A stretch of 64,000 nt of DNA from Anthonomus grandis grandis (taxonomy: Eukaryota; Arthropoda; Insecta; Coleoptera; Curculionidae), in assembly GCF_022605725.1 (NCBI RefSeq), contig NC_065551.1:22816001-22880000 (forward strand), in the 5' to 3' direction. The translations under genes were made by a program, and so were the position numbers. This document shows positions 60,120 to 64,000 of the stretch, in pieces; within the stretch, counting starts at the first letter, position 1; every line of letters begins with the position of its first letter. The notes under the pieces are model-generated. The model worked only from the letters and a program-made list of their open reading frames with translations. It was not told the origin of the DNA and searched no databases.

Positions 60120-60408
60120 CGCAAAAAAACCGGATAATTTAAAAAAGTATGCTTTTTCAATATTGCATTTATGACCGTTGCGAGCCACGGTCGTTTCAGT
60201 CGGACTGTTTTCCTAAAAGGGGTTACTGCAAAACGAAATCCATTTGCGATATGAGCCGGCCAATGCCAATATCAAGCCCGGGAATTTTGTAAATGCAAAA
60301 GCGAAACGAAGCGGCGACGTTTTCGACTGTTAGGTTTTAAAATAAAAAAACTACTATCGATAACCTTTTTATATTTTAAGTGATTTTTAAATTAGGAATA
60401 CGCCTTAC

Positions 60409-60732
60409 CTGTTTAATTTAAACTTGTACAAACTGGTCGACGCACCGTCCCCACCTTGCTCAACAGTAGAGGTTTGAATTTTCGGCTTGTAACCCCTTCT
60501 ACTAAATCCAGAATTATTTTTCTCTTCGCTAGAAGAGGCGGTAGTTCTACTTGCTGCTTTTCTTCTATTGGCACCACTGCCTGAAAACCGCTTACCAGTT
60601 GGCACCGCTATTGATTCTTCGCTGTAGGGAGTTGGAGGAGTTGTAGTTGTTTTGGATTTGGAAGACTTTGATTTACGGTTGGATTTGCGATTTCCCCGAC
60701 CAGATTTTGACTGTCTTTGTGAGGTGTTTTGT
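60409..60732 (-). CDS. Thr/Pro-rich protein, third-to-last exon
   Basis: The proposed acceptor AAATACAG (AG at 60734-60733) and donor AACAG/GTAAGG bound 324 bp = 1 + 107 codons + 2, in phase with the next exon: the last two bases AG plus A restore Arg in KFKLNR-TPGRWQY. The protein is very basic and Ser/Thr-rich: SKSGRGNRKSNRKSKSSKSK, TTTTPPTPYSEESIAVPTGK, RKAASRTTASSSEEKNNSGF, GYKPKIQTSTVEQGG. Such composition suits a disordered, perhaps glycosaminoglycan-binding or proteolytically processed extracellular segment (inference). The acceptor choice is less certain than the donor; the frame stays open for a few codons upstream. Further 5' exons must exist; none was recognised between 60.73 and 64.0 kb. 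Confidence 0.75.
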
Positions 60733-63700
60733 CTGTATTTATTTACATGTGTTAGTGCTGGGTGCTGACATGCTTATTAATAATGTGCGCATGCTTTTTT
60801 AGCTAGAGAGTTGATACTCATATCTAAATAAAAAAGGCGTAAGGCATAGCTAAAAATATTTCTAAATTATTTAAAAAAAATTTATCATCAACGCTCTAGC
60901 TATGTACATGCTTCATTATAAAAATATAAATTGGTGTAGAAAGGGTGAATAGAAAGAAAAAGTAAACATGCTTATAGAAATATAAATATGGACTGTAAAA
61001 ATGATCTTTATCATCCATTTTGTTAAAACAAAATAAGCTGTTATATTCAAAGATTTGCTAATACCGCCGTATATTATTATACCGGGTGACACAGAAAAAG
61101 GGAACACTTAATTTTTTTTTTTACTTTTTAAGATAAACAAATGAAATTTGGTGTATCGATAAAATAGTCATAAGAGTATCTTTTGGCATATTCGATGATT
61201 TTTGTTACTTTCGGTTTAACAAAAAGTGACACTAACTTTTTTATTTTAAATGGGACAATTAGTATATCATTACGTTTTTTGATAGAAAATAATATTCATT
61301 GCATTTTATGACCTAAATCAGTTTTTCAGAAAGACAGTCAGCAAACATTTCAAATATTAGTAAACATTGAAATTCTCTTAAAAACTACGGCAAATTTATT
61401 TGAATAACAAATAATAATTGAGCTTGACAAGATGTGATGTAGTATATCAAATGAAAAATAAATCAAAAATACATCAAAACGTAGCCTCTTAGTCAAGAAA
61501 TCAAAGCCTTCAATGCTGTTTGTATTAATTAGATGCGCTTTTTTTTTCCTCTTTTGGGCTTATTTATCCACCAATTTAAAAAATAATCATACTAAATTAT
61601 TGGAAAAAAAAATTCTTTATATTCTTATATTCATAAATAAAGTAAATGCCAACATTATTGGTTTGTATAATTTAAATAGGCGGGTAAAAGATTTAAGTTA
61701 TAAAATGCAATGAACACTATTTTAAGTAGAAAATAACAAGTAGCAAATTGAATATCATTGTTCTCAGAATATTATTTTCTATCGAATTACGTAATAATAT
61801 ACTAAGTATTTCATTTAAAATAAGAAAGTTAGGGTCTTTTCCAGTTAAATAGGAAGTGACAGAAAACAATTAAATATGTCAAAAGATGCTCTTATACCAA
61901 ATCCATTATTATACCGAATTTCATTTGTTTATCTTGAAGAGTAAAATAGGTATTAAGTGTTAATAAAAAATGTGTAATATAAAACATATTAAAAATTTCT
62001 GCATCAAGTTTGTATAAAATTATTATGCCCTCTGATATATTTTGACATACATTAAGATGCATAACCTAAATAGCTATGATTCCCTCTTTATCGGATTTCA
62101 AAGAAATGTTAATATCTTTTCGATGTGAATCTAATACTAGTTTTATAAAAGGAATATTTCTGCTTAAATAGGTTTCTTTAGAAGCACCTTGTCTGTGTAA
62201 AAATTGCATAAGTATTTCCTTTTTTAAACATTTATTTTTAAGAAGATAATGACTGTTTAAAGCATATTTCTTCTTTGCACGTCGAATTTTTGTTGTTTAT
62301 TAATTCAGTAAAAATTTCATCGTTTTTTTTGTCTAATATTTTATTTTTACATTTATTTTTGTATACTTTATTGGTTAAAGAGTTTATAGTCATCTCTTTA
62401 GCTTTATCATAAAAGTTCTCACCTTTGACTTCAATATATTAAATATAATTATTTATATGCAAATTAAATACATTGTTTCACCTAATCTTTTGTATGGGTT
62501 TATATATTAAAAAAGATGTTATAATTGCTGTGAAAGATGCTATTATTTTAAAAATTTGAGTATCAAACAAAAAGAATACATGCTTATCAAAATATAAATA
62601 TGCACAGTAAAAATAATTTGTATTATCTATTTAGACTTAAACATATTATATTTATTTTCGATCTTTAGCTCTATACCATGGAAATAATACACACGTGGTA
62701 TCAAAAGAAATAGTAAAGTAAACAAATGCAAAGAAAAGGAAAATATTGTTGGAAATATTGTAGAATAAAACATATTTAAAATGTAACATCAAGTTTGCAT
62801 GAAATTCTTATTTTCTCTGATATCTCTTGGCATACATAAATATGCATAACTTAATTAGCTATGATTCCTCCTTTATTACATTTCACAGAAATTTAATATC
62901 TTTTTTGATAAGAGCCTATTACAAGTTTTAGAAAATATTTCTATAAATGGGCTTATATAGGATTCATTAAAATCTAATTGTCCGTTTAAAGATCGCATAA
63001 ATATTTAATTTTTTAAAAACTTTGACTCTGACTCTTTAATGAATATTTCTTTTTTACATGTCTTATCTTTGTATAATATACATAGAAAAGTGTAGATATA
63101 AGTAAACTAGTTATGATTCCTTCTTTATTGGATTTCAAAGAAATGATAATATTTTTTTCGATGTAACCCTAATACTAGTTTTATAAAATGTCTTTATAAA
63201 GCGGATATTTCTGCTTAACTAGAAGCACATTGTCCGTATAAAAGCCGCATAAATATTTCCTTTTTAAAACATTTATTTTTAAAGGCCTTGGTTCTTTAAG
63301 GCATATATCTCCTTTGCACGTTTTATCTCTATAGTAGGCAAAGAGAATTATAGACCATGATGTAAGCACGACTTTTAGGGATATCAAGCCACATTAAGAC
63401 TACTTATCAATCTGTTGTATATTGAACCATTACATTTTTTAATTATTAGTTTTTCTCTAAAGTCAATTTAGTTAATTTATTTAATATCAGCATGATCAAG
63501 GCGACATACTATACAGCATTGCAAGCAGGTAGAAAATTGTAAATGATAAATAACAAAAAAGATATGGTAAATGTAGTTAAAGAAAAATTAAATTTGCCAT
63601 AAGTAAAGAATGTATTATTAATTATTTCGTTTTAAGTTAAATCTAAAAATTCCGCATAATTTAAATATGTATTTTTTCTATCTAGAGCTTACCAGAGTAA

Positions 63701-64000
63701 AGAGTAAAGCCAGTTTAATATAGATATTATTTTCATTTCAACGGGTTTTTTTAGAAGCATTTTGTTCAAATAAGTGAAAATTTCCTTTTTCATACATGTT
63801 ATTTCTAAAAATAGCTTTTGCTCTTTGTTGCATTTATTTTAACTTTAGTCTGTATACTAGGTAAAAAAATATAAAGGAAAACCAATATTTTATTTTACAT
63901 TCTCGTAGTTTTTAAGGTTTCTGCTTTGATGTCCTCTGACTAAAATTTTTATTACAAAATGAAGCCTATCAAAAACTTTTTTTGATAAATTGAATAAGTA
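60733..64000. other. 5' intron or flank of the host gene
   Basis: No exon recognised. It contains the long inverted-repeat element at 61082-61961 and four copies of the ~0.5-kb repeat family (62040 onward). The rest is AT-rich. Confidence 0.4.
61082..61961. mobile_element. Long inverted-repeat (foldback) element, right tip lost
   Basis: The left arm from 61104 (AACACTTAAT, ..AAGATAAACAAATGAAATTT, ..AGAGTATCTTTTGGCATATT, ..GATAGAAAATAATATTC) reappears inverted from 61961 back to about 61765 with roughly 75-80% similarity by eye (AAGATAAACAAATGAAATTC, AGAGCATCTTTTGACATATT). Outside the left arm lies CCGGGTGACACAG preceded by TA, likely the true terminus; the matching right terminus is missing. 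The ~460-bp middle has no coding similarity. It was probably a non-autonomous DNA transposon with ~200-bp terminal inverted repeats. Confidence 0.7.

Larger units (their letters stand above)
56835..60408 (-). other. Intron (3.6 kb) of the Thr/Pro-rich gene
   Basis: Donor GTAAGG (60408-60403), acceptor AG (56836-56835). It holds repeat-family copies at 57440, 58115 and 58480, a LINE tail at 59310-59780, and two less AT-rich islands (56940-57300 and 60170-60345). The latter contains a 70-odd-codon open minus-strand frame without a start or known domain and may be regulatory. Confidence 0.8.
53890..63930 (+). repeat. Clustered degenerate ~0.5-kb repeat family, about nine copies
   Basis: Nine same-orientation copies share an ordered set of blocks: ATGCATAA(C/T)(T/C)TAAAT; a TTTTCATA(A)T segment; GGAATATTTCT(A/G)(T/C)T; CTTCTTTAGAATCAC; TTGTCCG(A)ATAAACGC; GCAAATTTCCTTTTT; GCGTTCxTATCGTCAGACAA; ATGTTTAAAAGGCC; and TTTTTGACAGGCTTAGGC. 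Approximate copies: 53890-54400, 54417-54860, 57440-57890, 58115-58330, 58480-58820, 62040-62340, 62815-63080, 63100-63350, 63640-63860. The shared TCGTCAGACAAA-like word or its variant starts at 54171, 54674, 57685 and 58652. Copies 54417 and 58480 are the most alike. No coding frame is conserved and no element ends were found. The set lies in the introns and 5' flank of the host gene. Confidence 0.75.

Noticed and set aside
1..64000. tRNA genes, CRISPR arrays, bacterial-type operons or prophage
   Set aside because: No paired A/B boxes with a cloverleaf, no spaced repeats of CRISPR type, and clear eukaryotic splice sites and insect transposons instead.

Overview
The window is AT-rich animal nuclear DNA with spliced minus-strand exons, classic GT-AG junctions, long introns, and many decayed transposons. 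The element families (DUF4817-type Tc1/mariner relatives, pogo/Tigger, piggyBac with TTAA target duplications, PIF/Harbinger, CR1/Jockey-group LINEs) and the host exons point to an insect. A beetle would fit, but no sequence here proves the order. No tRNA, rRNA, CRISPR or bacterial-style operon was seen.

Host genes. Three minus-strand exons (60409-60732, 56441-56834, 46826-48052) join with matching phases into the C-terminal ~647 codons of one Thr/Pro/Gln-rich, probably secreted or surface protein. Its 5' exons lie beyond 60.7 kb or outside the window, and its two introns hold most of the right-hand third. A short minus-strand exon at 23259-23363 looks like the first coding exon of a membrane protein, possibly a tetraspanin; its later exons would lie to the left and were not found.

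Layout. 1-10 kb: LINE reverse-transcriptase remnant (1.9-2.4), a perfect 42-bp-arm hairpin with a TTGGG run (6.6), an LTR-retrotransposon gag-like remnant (7.2-8.2) and an ATT microsatellite (9.6). 10-20 kb: internally deleted PIF/Harbinger element with TAA duplication (10.4-11.2), ~220-bp tandem repeats (15.2-15.7), decayed pogo/Tigger transposase (16.8-18.1). 20-30 kb: LINE tail (21.4), short exon (23.3), TA arrays and a 250-bp near-perfect palindrome (24.7), LINE RT remnant (27), a second Tigger pseudogene split by a 259-bp MITE (28.5-30.2). 30-46 kb: mariner-type fragment (33.6), a boundary-defined piggyBac copy (35.3-37.6), and two boundary-defined DD41D-spaced Tc1/mariner-superfamily copies (41.8-43.1 and 43.95-45.3). 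46-61 kb: the host gene, with a LINE, another mariner-type remnant and a LINE tail in its introns. From 53.9 kb to the right edge runs a regionally clustered, degenerate ~0.5-kb repeat family.

Every transposase copy found carries stops, frameshifts or deletions, so each looks dead, though several have crisp ends that imply fairly recent insertion. Long stretches between them (30-33, 37.6-41.8 kb) show no genes; a few islands of higher complexity there could be regulatory, which cannot be settled from one sequence. No clear undescribed system was found. The most unusual items are the local repeat cluster, the large palindrome, the group of DD41D-like elements, and a recurrent GATGC...GAAAC motif.
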